A stretch of 64,000 nucleotides of DNA, taken from the NCBI GenBank assembly GCA_004298015.1, contig SCSE01000033.1, positions 62,001-126,000 of the forward strand, read 5' to 3'. This document shows positions 44,071 through 52,450 of the stretch, in pieces; position 1 is the stretch's first letter; the number at the start of each line of letters is the position of its first letter. The translations under genes were made by a program, and so were the position numbers. The DNA is from Rhodanobacter sp. (GTDB lineage Bacteria > Pseudomonadota > Gammaproteobacteria > Xanthomonadales > Rhodanobacteraceae). The notes beneath the pieces were generated by a model. That model made no database searches. It had not been told where the DNA came from and saw only the letters and a program-made list of their open reading frames with translations.

Positions 44071-44094
44071 ACGAATCCAGGAGCTTCAAAGCTG

Positions 44095-44448
44095 TCACAT
44101 CGTCTGCGTGGGGCGTTCAGAAGTCAGTGTTCCGGCAAGGATATTCTCGATCCGGTTACGGGCGACCTCGGCGTCGCCCGATTCGTTGAAATGGATACCG
44201 ACGCCGGCCGTGCGGTTGCCCTGGGCACCCAATGGACTGATCCAGGCCACTTTGCCCACAACCGACAGTCGCTCGGCCTCGTCGGCCAGACTGACCAGCA
44301 GCACCACCTCATCGCCGAGCGAATAATTTTGTGCCGTAGGCACAAACAACCCCCCGTATTTCAGGAACGGCATGTAGGCGTTATAGAGCGACGCAGCGTC
44401 CTTGATCTTCAGCGAGATAATGCCCTGTCGGGCGTCAACCGGTTTCAT
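44095..44448 (-). CDS. pilZ: type IV pilus assembly protein PilZ
   Basis: A 117-residue PilZ-domain protein of the pilus-biogenesis class. It begins with an ARQGIISLKIKDAASLYNAYMPFLKYGG-type segment, and the canonical c-di-GMP-binding RxxxR and D/NxSxxG motifs are not evident, as in xanthomonad PilZ proteins that act by protein contact (with the PilB/FimX system). The C-terminus (ERPTQTM) matches that subfamily. In Pseudomonas pilZ directly follows holB; here a PIG-L gene and 358 nt intervene. AGGAG precedes the ATG. Confidence 0.9.
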   Translation of the reverse strand: MKPVDARQGIISLKIKDAASLYNAYMPFLKYGGLFVPTAQNYSLGDEVVLLVSLADEAERLSVVGKVAWISPLGAQGNRTAGVGIHFNESGDAEVARNRIENILAGTLTSERPTQTM

Positions 44449-44806
44449 GCTCTGCTCCTGCCGGACGGTTGCGCCATCCGAATAATGGCCATGATCTTAA
44501 AGGCTGCAACCCTTCCACACCACATCCCGTTGCCGCCGCCAGGGAACAACGGCTGTTTCACGTCGTGCCTGGATACCTCGACGCCGGCCCTCTTCAAGGG
44601 GCGAAACCGTATAGTGCTCGACCGGACTGTGTTTCGCTTTCTGCGTTCGCATGACCACACCGGCAAATGGAGTCGGCAGCAAGCGGCTCCAAGCGGGGCC
44701 GACAACGAAGCCCGACAGGCGGGCCTGCCAGTGAAGCGCAGCTACGCGAGTCTCCGCGCGAAAGCCCCTACCCCCGAACGATCGATCAGCCAACACCCCG
44801 CGACGA
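44449..44806. other. 358-nt gap between PIG-L gene and pilZ
   Basis: No convincing gene is seen. On the minus strand TTGCAG and ATTATT 17 nt apart (44513 to 44485 region) could be a promoter for pilZ. Several antisense or overlapping open frames here lack ribosome sites and conserved sequence. Confidence 0.4.
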
Positions 44807-45742
44807 TCACAACTCGCACCAGCCCCAATGGTCGAATATCCACAGCGCGGGCAAGTCCCATGCCAATTTCGCGAAATGTGGGCCGCCACCGAGAAGCATG
44901 GACTCTTCGACATACAGGGCGCCGCACCTGGCGCGCCTTATCGGCGCATCCAGCCAGCGCCAGCTTTGAGCGCCAGCTGGACCAATCACGCTCAAGCGCA
45001 ACCATGGCTGCAACGCCAATGGCGGACTCCACGGCAAGCTCCGGTCGCCACGGACCTCTTGCGTCGAGAGCGGCTCGTAGGCCTCCGGCCGGCCGGCCAT
45101 CCGCCGCATGCGCTCCGCACTCAAGGTCATCTGACTCAGGTGAGCTGCCAACGCCTCGAGCTTGACCCTTTGCTGCCCGGGTGAGGGGGCTATTTGCGGA
45201 TAATTGATTTTTTTTATCTGGCCATGGACAAGATACGCCAGCGTCGAAATCGGTTGATCCAGCCGGGCCAGCGCAAGGCGCATCAGCACATGGGCTGCGC
45301 CATGATCCGGATGGCGATCACCGAGCGCCGGTATCGCGATCAAGGTCGGGGCGAGCTGCCCGATGACCGTTGCCAGCGCATCGACGGCTTGGTCTCCGGA
45401 ACGCAGCAGTAGATCGCTCAAGCCCATGTCCGGCCAGCCCATGGCATGCAGCGCCTGCGGTGGAAGACCCAGCCGCCGCATCGCCTGGCCAAGCTCGGCC
45501 ATTCGGCGTTGACCCCAGCGTCGCTTGTCTTCCGGACGGATTCGTATCCGCCGTTCGATCCAGCGTTGTGGCCATGGATTGTTATCCCCGGGCGTGAGCA
45601 ACAGCACGGATACTTCGCCACCCGCTGCGAGCACCTGCTGGATCAGCAACCCGGCAGCAAGGGTTTCATCATCCGGATGAGGGGCTACGACCAGCAGCCG
45701 GGTCTGCGCGCAAAGCACGGGTATGCCGTTGGCGACAGCCAT
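44807..45742 (-). CDS. PIG-L family deacetylase
   Basis: A 311-residue member of the PIG-L/LmbE zinc hydrolases, which remove N-acetyl groups from amino sugars or similar substrates. Metal and catalytic motifs are clear: APHPDDE (H22, D24, D25) and RHPDH (H144, D146, H147). Residues after about 215 form a C-terminal extension rich in Trp and Arg that is not part of the core fold. The ATG shares one base with the holB stop (TGATG), so it is translationally coupled to holB. It has no cysteine-ligase or mycothiol-type partner nearby. The substrate is unknown; a cell-surface glycan is only a guess. Confidence 0.88.
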   Translation of the reverse strand: MAVANGIPVLCAQTRLLVVAPHPDDETLAAGLLIQQVLAAGGEVSVLLLTPGDNNPWPQRWIERRIRIRPEDKRRWGQRRMAELGQAMRRLGLPPQALHAMGWPDMGLSDLLLRSGDQAVDALATVIGQLAPTLIAIPALGDRHPDHGAAHVLMRLALARLDQPISTLAYLVHGQIKKINYPQIAPSPGQQRVKLEALAAHLSQMTLSAERMRRMAGRPEAYEPLSTQEVRGDRSLPWSPPLALQPWLRLSVIGPAGAQSWRWLDAPIRRARCGALYVEESMLLGGGPHFAKLAWDLPALWIFDHWGWCEL

Positions 45743-46677
45743 CAATGCCAGACGGCCAGCAGTTCGAGCAACAACAGGTCCGCCCGCAAAGGGCCGCGCA
45801 GATGTTCGCGCGTCCGGTTTGCTGCCATGTACCATCGATCCAGTGCCTCGACATCCAGCGCACTGGCCAGCGGTGCCCCAGCGCCCGTCGCCCTCGCTTT
45901 CGCCTCGTCGGCCACCGCCTGGGCGGCAAACCACAGCCGCTGCGCCGGCTCGCCGTCGAGCCAGCGTTTGGCGATTTCCTGTGGCTCGCCGCGTCCTGCG
46001 GCCAGGGCGGCGAGATCGCGCCTCACCTCCTGCCGGACATCGAGTACGCCCGCTTGCGCCCACTGTTGCGCAAGACCGGGGTTTCCACCGGCAGCTGCCA
46101 GGGCTGTCGGTGGATCGCCAACACCCTGCTGCTTCAACCATGCCAACGCCAGATCGGCATCCGGCAAATGAAATTCGATGCGCTGACAACGACTGCGGAT
46201 GGTTTGCGGCAACCGCCACGGCATATCGGCCAGCAGGATCAACAGGGTCTGCGCGGCAGGTTCTTCGAGGGTTTTCAGCAAGGCGTTGGCCGCCGCCGGA
46301 TTCATCGCGTCGGCGGGATCGATAACGACGACCTGCCAGCCACCAAACTGGCTGCTCATCGCCAGTCGCGCTGACAGCTCACGAATCTGGTCGACCACGA
46401 TCTCGCTGCGTTGCACCCCGTCCTTGCGCAGGCCGTAGCTCATCGCCGAGCTATCCGGATGGCTGCCTGCAAGCAGCAACTGGCAACTGCGGCAGTGCCC
46501 GCAGGCATCGCCATCGACGGATTGCTCGCACAGCAGCCCGCGCACGAATCGGAGCGCGAACCCGCGTTTGCCCAGACCCGGAGCCCCGCACAACAGCAGT
46601 GCGTGCGGCAGGGCATCGCGCTCGCGCCGCGCCTGCAAGCGGGCCCAGTGCGCGGCATGCCATGGCAAGCTGTTCAT
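45742..46677 (-). CDS. holB: DNA polymerase III subunit delta'
   Basis: Clamp-loader subunit, 311 residues. The AAA+ fold has GAPGLGKRG near 31-39, a zinc module with C50, C59, C62 and C65, the NALLKTLEEP block near 131-140 and a C-terminal collar domain. The P-loop looks more complete than in E. coli delta', whose version does not bind ATP. The start overlaps the tmk stop by 4 nt. Confidence 0.95.
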   Translation of the reverse strand: MNSLPWHAAHWARLQARRERDALPHALLLCGAPGLGKRGFALRFVRGLLCEQSVDGDACGHCRSCQLLLAGSHPDSSAMSYGLRKDGVQRSEIVVDQIRELSARLAMSSQFGGWQVVVIDPADAMNPAAANALLKTLEEPAAQTLLILLADMPWRLPQTIRSRCQRIEFHLPDADLALAWLKQQGVGDPPTALAAAGGNPGLAQQWAQAGVLDVRQEVRRDLAALAAGRGEPQEIAKRWLDGEPAQRLWFAAQAVADEAKARATGAGAPLASALDVEALDRWYMAANRTREHLRGPLRADLLLLELLAVWH

Positions 46678-47315
46678 GCCGTCCGGTCTCCCGCCAAAAC
46701 CGTGATCGCGTCGACGGCGGCGCTCAATACCGCTGCCGCCGGCTGGCCGGCATCGATCACCCGATATCGCTGCGGCTCGGCGCGCGCGCGCGCGCGGTAA
46801 GTCTGCCGTACCCGCTCGAAGAAGCTGTCTGCCTCGACTTCAATCCGGTCGGCATCACCGCGCCCGGCGGCGCGCGCGCGCCCGGTGGCCACTGGCAGAT
46901 CGAGCAGCAAGGTGAGATCGGGCTTGATGCCGGCGCAAGCCCAGTCTTCCAGCGCGGCAATCCGCTGAGTCGGCTGACCGCGGCCACCGCCCTGATAGGC
47001 ATAGCTGGCATCGACGAAGCGGTCGCACAATACCCATTGCCCCCTGCGCAGAGCCGGCTCGATGACCTCACGAACCAGTTGCGCACGCGAGGCAAACATC
47101 AGCAACAGCTCGGTCTCGGCAGCCAGTCCTCGCTGCGCGGGATCCAGCACGATCTCACGCACCGCCTCGCCCAGCGCGGTGCCCCCTGGCTCCCGTGCCT
47201 GCACCAGGGCGATGCCGCGCTGTCCGATGTAGTCGCGCAGACCGGCAAGCAGGGTGCTTTTGCCGGCACCTTCGCCACCTTCCAGGCTGATGAATTTTCC
47301 CCGTGCCTGACTCAT
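46674..47315 (-). CDS. tmk: thymidylate kinase
   Basis: Phosphorylates dTMP to dTDP. The protein is 213 residues from the ATG at 47315, which overlaps the mltG stop by 4 nt. The P-loop GGEGAGKST lies at 13-21, the DRF motif with the AYQGGGR segment near 95-110, and a lid region rich in Arg (RARAAGRGDADR) near 150. Two alternating CG tracts lie in the coding sequence at 46780-46796 and 46870-46881. Confidence 0.97.
   Translation of the reverse strand: MSQARGKFISLEGGEGAGKSTLLAGLRDYIGQRGIALVQAREPGGTALGEAVREIVLDPAQRGLAAETELLLMFASRAQLVREVIEPALRRGQWVLCDRFVDASYAYQGGGRGQPTQRIAALEDWACAGIKPDLTLLLDLPVATGRARAAGRGDADRIEVEADSFFERVRQTYRARARAEPQRYRVIDAGQPAAAVLSAAVDAITVLAGDRTA
46780..46796. repeat. 17-nt alternating GC tract in tmk
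   Basis: G(CG)8 without interruption, coding for part of RARARAE. A second 12-nt tract of the same kind lies at 46870-46881. Such runs can slip during replication or adopt Z-form DNA. Confidence 0.8.
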
Positions 47316-48349
47316 CCGCAATGCTTCCGCTGGTAGCAATTGACATTGCGATTCTGCTCTTCGAGGGTATCGGCAAAAATATGGCGTCCGTTGCCCATGG
47401 ACACAAAATAGAGCGCCTTGCCCGGTGCCGGGTGAAGTGCAGCCTCCAGCGCGGGCTTGCCCGGCAAGGCGATCGGCGTCGGTGGCAAGCCCGGACGGGT
47501 ATACGTGTTATAGGGCGTATCGGTGGTGAGGTCACGCTTGGTGATATTGCCGGTGTAGCGCGCGCCCATGCCGTAAATCACGCTGGGGTCGGTCTGCAGC
47601 AACATGTGCATCTGCAGTCGGCGGATGAAGACTCCGGCGATTCGCGCCCGTTCGTCGGCGCGGCCGGTTTCCTTTTCCACGATCGATGCCAGAATCAGCG
47701 CGTCGTAGGGCGTCGCCAACGGCAGGTTCTTGTCGCGGCCGGGCCACATGGCATCAAGCGTCTTCACCATCGCCCGATGGGCACGCTTGAGGATATCCAG
47801 GTCACTGTCGCCCTTCACGTAAGCGTAGGTCTCGGGCAGGAACCATCCTTCAGGCATCACGCCGGGCGCACCGATCTTCTGCATGATGGTCGCGGCATCG
47901 AGGCCGACGCTGTCATGCTTCAGCTTGGTGGCCTTGGCCAGGGCCTGGCGCAATTCGGCAAAGGTCCAGCCATCGACGATGGTGAAATCGTGCTGCAGCA
48001 CCTTGCCGTTCGCCATGTTGAGCAACAGCTGGCGGGGCGTGATGCCGACACTGAGCGCGTATTCACCGGCGTGCAACCTGCCCGCGACCCGCATACGCTC
48101 GGCCAGCAACCGCCAGTACCAGGGGTTGGCATCGCTGACACCACGCTGACGCAGATCATCGATGATGCGCTTGAAACTGGTGCCGGGCGGGATCTCGATC
48201 GTCTCGGCCTTGGTCGTGACATGCAACGGCGAACGGCTGAAGAGATTCAGCGCGTGCCAGCCATACATGGCCGCGGCCACCGTTGCCAGCAGTCCGGCAA
48301 GCACCAGCAACCCGACCAGTGCCCGACCGCGTGTCGACCCGTGATTCAT
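47312..48349 (-). CDS. mltG: endolytic murein transglycosylase MltG
   Basis: Inner-membrane enzyme that cleaves nascent peptidoglycan strands and sets their length. The protein is 345 residues from the ATG at 48349 (4-nt overlap with the pabC stop). A basic N-terminus precedes one membrane helix (about 11-30), a LysM-like domain follows, and the YceG catalytic domain contains LILASIVEKETG with the catalytic glutamate E225, then DPSVIYGMG and NTYTRPGLPPTPI. Confidence 0.96.
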   Translation of the reverse strand: MNHGSTRGRALVGLLVLAGLLATVAAAMYGWHALNLFSRSPLHVTTKAETIEIPPGTSFKRIIDDLRQRGVSDANPWYWRLLAERMRVAGRLHAGEYALSVGITPRQLLLNMANGKVLQHDFTIVDGWTFAELRQALAKATKLKHDSVGLDAATIMQKIGAPGVMPEGWFLPETYAYVKGDSDLDILKRAHRAMVKTLDAMWPGRDKNLPLATPYDALILASIVEKETGRADERARIAGVFIRRLQMHMLLQTDPSVIYGMGARYTGNITKRDLTTDTPYNTYTRPGLPPTPIALPGKPALEAALHPAPGKALYFVSMGNGRHIFADTLEEQNRNVNCYQRKHCG

Positions 48350-49170
48350 CCAGCCTGCTCCCTCGAAAATCCCAGATTGCGCCAATGCTGCTGCAGCTCG
48401 CGAGTTGACGGTCCGGGTTGAAAAGTTCGCTCGCCCACGGAGCGTACCGGCAGGATGCCACGGACGCTCGAGCTGAGGAAAATTTCACTGGCGCGCAGCA
48501 ATGCTTCCAGCGTCATCTCGCCGATCCGCGCCTGCGGACAGATTGCCAGCAGCTCGGCCCGTGCAACACCGGCCACACCGCAGCGATCCACCGCAGGGGT
48601 CAGCAGCTCGCCATCGATCCGAGCGAACAAATTGGCCATGGTCGCCGAAATGACAAGCCCACGGGTGTCGCGCAGGATCCCCTCGGCGATCGCCGGATCG
48701 CACCACTCCGCGCGCGCCAGCACTTGCTCAAGCCGGTTGAGGTGCTTGATACCGGCCAATTGCGGCTGCTCGGCCAGACGGAGGTCACAAATGCGCAGAT
48801 CGAGCCCTCGATCGAGATTTTCATCCACCAGCGCGGGGGGCGCAAAAGCGGCTAGCACACGACTGGGCTGCGGCCGCGAGGGCAACGCATAGCCGCGCTC
48901 GCCCTGGCCCCGGGTCACGGTGATGCGAACCACCGAATGCGCAAGGTGCCGGCTGACCTCGAGCGCCTCTGCCCACAGCTGCGATGCATCCGGCAACGGT
49001 ATCTGCAGGCGTCGACATCCCTCGGCGAGTCGTTGCATGTGACGTGACCACAACGGTGCCACGGCGCCGACGAAACGGATGCTTTCGAACAACCCGTCGC
49101 CATAGGCCAGTCCGCGATCCATCACGGACACCTGCTCCACCGGAATACCATTGACCAGAACCCTGCCCAT
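48346..49170 (-). CDS. pabC: aminodeoxychorismate lyase
   Basis: PLP enzyme of fold type IV that releases pyruvate from aminodeoxychorismate to give p-aminobenzoate for folate synthesis. The protein is 274 residues from ATG 49170, 1 nt after pabB. The PLP lysine is K142 in AGIKHLNRLEQVLAR; DRGLAYGDGLFESIR is the N-terminal signature. Its position after pabB supports PabC over branched-chain aminotransferase. Confidence 0.94.
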   Translation of the reverse strand: MGRVLVNGIPVEQVSVMDRGLAYGDGLFESIRFVGAVAPLWSRHMQRLAEGCRRLQIPLPDASQLWAEALEVSRHLAHSVVRITVTRGQGERGYALPSRPQPSRVLAAFAPPALVDENLDRGLDLRICDLRLAEQPQLAGIKHLNRLEQVLARAEWCDPAIAEGILRDTRGLVISATMANLFARIDGELLTPAVDRCGVAGVARAELLAICPQARIGEMTLEALLRASEIFLSSSVRGILPVRSVGERTFQPGPSTRELQQHWRNLGFSREQAG

Positions 49171-49171
49171 A

Positions 49172-50518
49172 TCAGCCTGGCACTCCCAGCGCGTGCAGCA
49201 AGCCGCGCGCCTTGGCGCGGGTCTCCTGCAACTCATGCTCCGCCACCGAATCGGCGACGATCCCGCCCCCGGCGCGCAGGGTGACTTCGTCCCCGACCAG
49301 GGACAGCGTGCGAATGAGGATGTTCAAATCCAGGTCGCCGTTGCGATCGAGATAGCCCAGGGCACCGGTATACGCACCGCGCGGTGCGTCCTCCAGCGAG
49401 GCGATGATTTCCATGCAACGCACCTTGGGACAGCCTGTGATGGTGCCTCCGGGGAACGTCGCGGCGATCACCGCACCGGGCGTTACCTCAGCGCGCAGTC
49501 TTCCCCGCACGTTGGACACGATATGGTGTACGTGCGCGTAACTCTCCACTGCCATTAGCTCGTCGACCTCGACTGTCCCCGGCACGCACACGCGCCCCAG
49601 ATCGTTGCGCTCCAGATCGATCAGCATCACATGCTCGGCACGCTCCTTCGGATGCGCACGCAATTCGCGGATGCGCGCCTGTTCGTCATCGCCGGGAAGC
49701 CGGGGCCGGGTGCCCGCGATCGGCCGGGTCTGCGCCACCCCTGCGCGCACCTCCACCAGCCGTTCCGGGGAAGAGCTTGCCAGCGCCCAACCGGGTTGCT
49801 GCAACAGGCCCGCAAAAGGCGCCGGATTGGCCCGCCGAAGCGCGGCATAGAGCGCTGCAGGCGTGGGTGACGTCACATAGCGCGCGTGCCAGGCCCGGGA
49901 CAGGTTCACTTGAAAGATATCGCCAGCCTGCAGATGCTCATGGATACGGGCAACGCCGTCGACAAAGCCTTGCGGGGCATCCTCTCCCCACGCGCTGGGG
50001 GTGGGCAGCGCGGGTATCGGCATGTTGACGGCCAGATCGCTTTCCAGTGTGTCGAGCAGGCGCTCCTGGCCGCTCTCGGCGATCAGGATCGTACGCTCGT
50101 GCTGGTGGTCGACAATGATCGCCGCCGGACAACGCAAGGCCAATGCCAGCGGCAGATCCGACGGTGGCGCCAGGCGCAGCGTCGGCTCGATTTCACCGGC
50201 CAGCTCGTAGGCCAGTTGCAGGACCCAGCCGCCATGGAAGGGCAGCTCGTCATCGTGTCGCGGCAGCCGCTCCGCAAGCCATGCAGCATCCAGCGCATCG
50301 AGGAAACGACCCAGCAGGATTTTCCCGTCGGCATTTCGCAGCACACCATCGGCGTGCAGCGTCAATTGATCCTGCGGAAACGCGAACAGCATGTCATAAC
50401 GTGACTGCGCCGTACCACGCACCACGCTCTCGAGCAGACAGGGGTAGCGTTGCGGAAACGCCGCGGCTGGCGCGAGCAGATCGCGCCGACCGGAAAGCTC
50501 ACGCCGATGGCAATCCAC
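49172..50518 (-). CDS. pabB: aminodeoxychorismate synthase component I, PIAGT type
   Basis: Chorismate-binding subunit that, with a PabA glutaminase elsewhere, makes 4-amino-4-deoxychorismate. It is 448 residues from a GTG at 50518, 2 nt after the fabF stop; the N-terminal REL..RRDLLA text supports this start. Core motifs include QVNLSRAW, SSSPERL, IDLERNDLGRV and FPGGTITGCPKVR. The active-site motif is PIAGT, not the PIKGT that supplies the covalent lysine in E. coli PabB. The adjacent pabC argues for PabB rather than anthranilate synthase TrpE. Confidence 0.92.
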   Translation of the reverse strand: MDCHRRELSGRRDLLAPAAAFPQRYPCLLESVVRGTAQSRYDMLFAFPQDQLTLHADGVLRNADGKILLGRFLDALDAAWLAERLPRHDDELPFHGGWVLQLAYELAGEIEPTLRLAPPSDLPLALALRCPAAIIVDHQHERTILIAESGQERLLDTLESDLAVNMPIPALPTPSAWGEDAPQGFVDGVARIHEHLQAGDIFQVNLSRAWHARYVTSPTPAALYAALRRANPAPFAGLLQQPGWALASSSPERLVEVRAGVAQTRPIAGTRPRLPGDDEQARIRELRAHPKERAEHVMLIDLERNDLGRVCVPGTVEVDELMAVESYAHVHHIVSNVRGRLRAEVTPGAVIAATFPGGTITGCPKVRCMEIIASLEDAPRGAYTGALGYLDRNGDLDLNILIRTLSLVGDEVTLRAGGGIVADSVAEHELQETRAKARGLLHALGVPG

Positions 50519-50520
50519 GC

Positions 50521-51759
50521 TCAGAGGCGTCGAAATGCCAGGGTGCCGTTGGTGCCGCCAAACCCGAACGAATTCGAAATCGCCACATCGAGCTTCGCCT
50601 CGCGCGCCACGTGCGGCACGAAATCAAGATCGCAACCCTCACCTGGCTCATCGAGATTGGTGGTGGGCGGCAGCACCTGGTCGCGCAGCGCGAGGATCGT
50701 GAAGATCGCCTCGACACCGCCGGCAGCACCCAACAGGTGGCCGGTGGTCGACTTGGTCGAACTCATCGCCAGGCTGCGGGCATGCTCACCGAAAATCGCC
50801 TTTGCCGCCATCACTTCGCCCAAATCGCCCAATGGCGTCGAGGTCCCGTGTGCATTGATGTACTGCACCTCGGCCGGGTTCAGCGCCGCATCATTCAGCG
50901 CATTCTGCATGCAGCGCGCAGCACCTTCGCCACCTTCGCTGGGCGCGGTCATGTGGAATGCATCGCCGCTCATGCCGAAGCCGACCAGCTCGGCGTAGAT
51001 ACGCGCTCCACGCGCCTTGGCATGCTCGTACTCTTCCAGCATCAGCACACCGGCACCGTCGGACAGCACGAAGCCATCGCGGTCCTTGTCCCACGGGCGG
51101 CTCGCCTTGGTCGGTTCGTCATTGCGGGTAGACATGGCCTTGGCGGAGCAGAACCCCGCCATCGCCGTGCCGGTGGTAGCGAATTCGGTGCCCCCGGCAA
51201 TCATCGCATCGGCATCGCCGTACTGGATCATCCGCGCGGCAAGCCCGATGTTGTGGGTGGCCGTGGTGCAGGCCGTAACACAGGCGATGTTCGGCCCCTT
51301 CAAGCCGAACATGATCGACAACTGGCCCGAGACCATGTTGATGATCGAGCTGGGCACGTAGAACGGCGATACCCGTCGCGGTCCCTTCGCCGCCAGATCG
51401 AGCGTGGTCGCTTCAATGGTGTAGAGGCCGCCGATACCGGCACCGACGGCCACACCGACACGCGGTGCGTTGGCCTCGGTCACTTCGAGCCCGGAATCAC
51501 GCAGCGCCTGGGTGCCAGCCGCCACCCCGTAATGGATGAAGGGATCCATCTTCTTGACGTCCTTGACCGGCATCCACTGCACCGGGTCAAAGTCACTCAC
51601 CTGACCGGCAATGCGCGTGGCGTAGGCGGTCGTATCGAAATGGGTTACCGGGCCGATACCGCTGACACCCTTGAGAACCCGCTCCCACGCACTCTCGATG
51701 TCGTTGCCGACCGGCGAAATAATGCCCATGCCAGTCACTACCACACGTCGTTTGCTCAT
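50521..51759 (-). CDS. fabF: 3-oxoacyl-ACP synthase II
   Basis: Condensing enzyme of fatty acid elongation (KAS II). The protein is 412 residues from ATG 51759, with AAGGAAG upstream; the frame to 51987 is spurious. The Cys-His-His triad is C164 ([12 protein letters not shown]), H304 ([11 protein letters not shown]) and H341 ([11 protein letters not shown]). It starts a run of tightly packed genes down to PIG-L. A 252-nt gap with a terminator and a palindrome separates it from acpP. Confidence 0.97.
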   Translation of the reverse strand: MSKRRVVVTGMGIISPVGNDIESAWERVLKGVSGIGPVTHFDTTAYATRIAGQVSDFDPVQWMPVKDVKKMDPFIHYGVAAGTQALRDSGLEVTEANAPRVGVAVGAGIGGLYTIEATTLDLAAKGPRRVSPFYVPSSIINMVSGQLSIMFGLKGPNIACVTACTTATHNIGLAARMIQYGDADAMIAGGTEFATTGTAMAGFCSAKAMSTRNDEPTKASRPWDKDRDGFVLSDGAGVLMLEEYEHAKARGARIYAELVGFGMSGDAFHMTAPSEGGEGAARCMQNALNDAALNPAEVQYINAHGTSTPLGDLGEVMAAKAIFGEHARSLAMSSTKSTTGHLLGAAGGVEAIFTILALRDQVLPPTTNLDEPGEGCDLDFVPHVAREAKLDVAISNSFGFGGTNGTLAFRRL

Positions 51760-51843
51760 GCTGGTCTTCCTTCGTGATTCCGTGAACTGCCGTCGCCGGC
51801 AGGCGTTCCACGGCACGAGCCGCGAACACATCATCCGCTCTGC

Positions 51844-51859
51844 CGAGGCGCGCGCCTCG
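51844..51859. promoter_or_regulatory. 16-bp palindrome in the fabF upstream region
   Basis: CGAGGCGC followed by GCGCCTCG is a perfect dyad 85 nt before the fabF start and after the acpP terminator. It could be an operator or an RNA hairpin; no clear promoter boxes were identified around it. Confidence 0.35.
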
Positions 51860-51891
51860 CGCACCATACGGGATCGGACGTTACAAATTGC

Positions 51892-51921
51892 AGAAACGAA
51901 AACTGCGCCATTTCGGCGCAG
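51892..51921 (-). terminator. intrinsic terminator downstream of acpP
   Basis: On the minus strand CTGCGCC (51921-51915) pairs with GGCGCAG (51909-51903) around GAAAT, followed by TTTTCGTTT. It lies 90 nt after the acpP stop and should give a short, abundant acpP message. Confidence 0.75.
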
Positions 51922-52011
51922 CATTCGATATAACCAGGTGCATGGAGCGGCGACGTGAAACCCGCCGATCCACCACCAACCGGTCATCCAGACCAGCCAG
52001 TTCCGTACCGA

Positions 52012-52251
52012 TCAATCCTTGGAATGGGCCTTGATGTAATCGACAGCCTGCTGCACGGTGGTGATCTTCTCGGCGTCTTCGTCGGGAATCTCGGTCTCGA
52101 ACTCTTCCTCGAGTGCCATGACCAGTTCCACCGTATCCAGCGAATCGGCGCCCAGATCGTCCACGAACGAAGCGTTCGCCGTGACCTCATCCTCTTTCAC
52201 GCCCAACTGCTCGATGACGATTTTCTTGACGCGCTCTTCGATGGTGCTCAT
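52012..52251 (-). CDS. acpP: acyl carrier protein
   Basis: A 79-residue acidic carrier of growing acyl chains. The phosphopantetheine attachment site is S37 in [12 protein letters not shown], and the helix-2 text [17 protein letters not shown] is nearly invariant. The ATG at 52251 matches the family N-terminus ([10 protein letters not shown]); an in-frame ATG lies four codons upstream. It lies between fabG and fabF, with its own -10 element and terminator. Confidence 0.98.
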   Translation of the reverse strand: MSTIEERVKKIVIEQLGVKEDEVTANASFVDDLGADSLDTVELVMALEEEFETEIPDEDAEKITTVQQAVDYIKAHSKD

Positions 52252-52319
52252 GTTGCCCATACCTCTCAAGAAGTAGTTGTTTGTTTGCGCCGGCACGGTG
52301 CCAGCAAAAGACCGGCGGC

Positions 52320-52325
52320 ATTGTA
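52320..52325 (-). promoter_or_regulatory. -10 element of a possible acpP promoter
   Basis: TACAAT (52325-52320) would start transcription near 52313, leaving a 62-nt leader. No good -35 box is seen at 16-18 nt spacing. Confidence 0.35.
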
Positions 52326-52403
52326 GTGGTTAAGCCGAGCTACCGCCACGTTCACCGGTCGAAAATCGCACACAGACCTGAATGAGCCCGCGCGTAAGAC
52401 GCC

Positions 52404-52436
52404 ATTGTCGCCTAAAACGCAGCCGCTGGCGACAAT
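52404..52436. promoter_or_regulatory. 9-bp inverted repeat between fabG and acpP
   Basis: ATTGTCGCC (52404-52412) and GGCGACAAT (52428-52436) are perfect inverted arms around 15 nt, 14 nt after the fabG stop. No T run follows, so an operator or processing hairpin is as likely as a terminator. Confidence 0.45.
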
Positions 52437-52450
52437 TCCTCGCGCCGGCC

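Noticed and set aside
44445-44913. Small minus-strand open frames in the PIG-L to pilZ gap
   Set aside because: They overlap the end of the PIG-L gene or the start of pilZ out of frame, with no Shine-Dalgarno or recognisable sequence.
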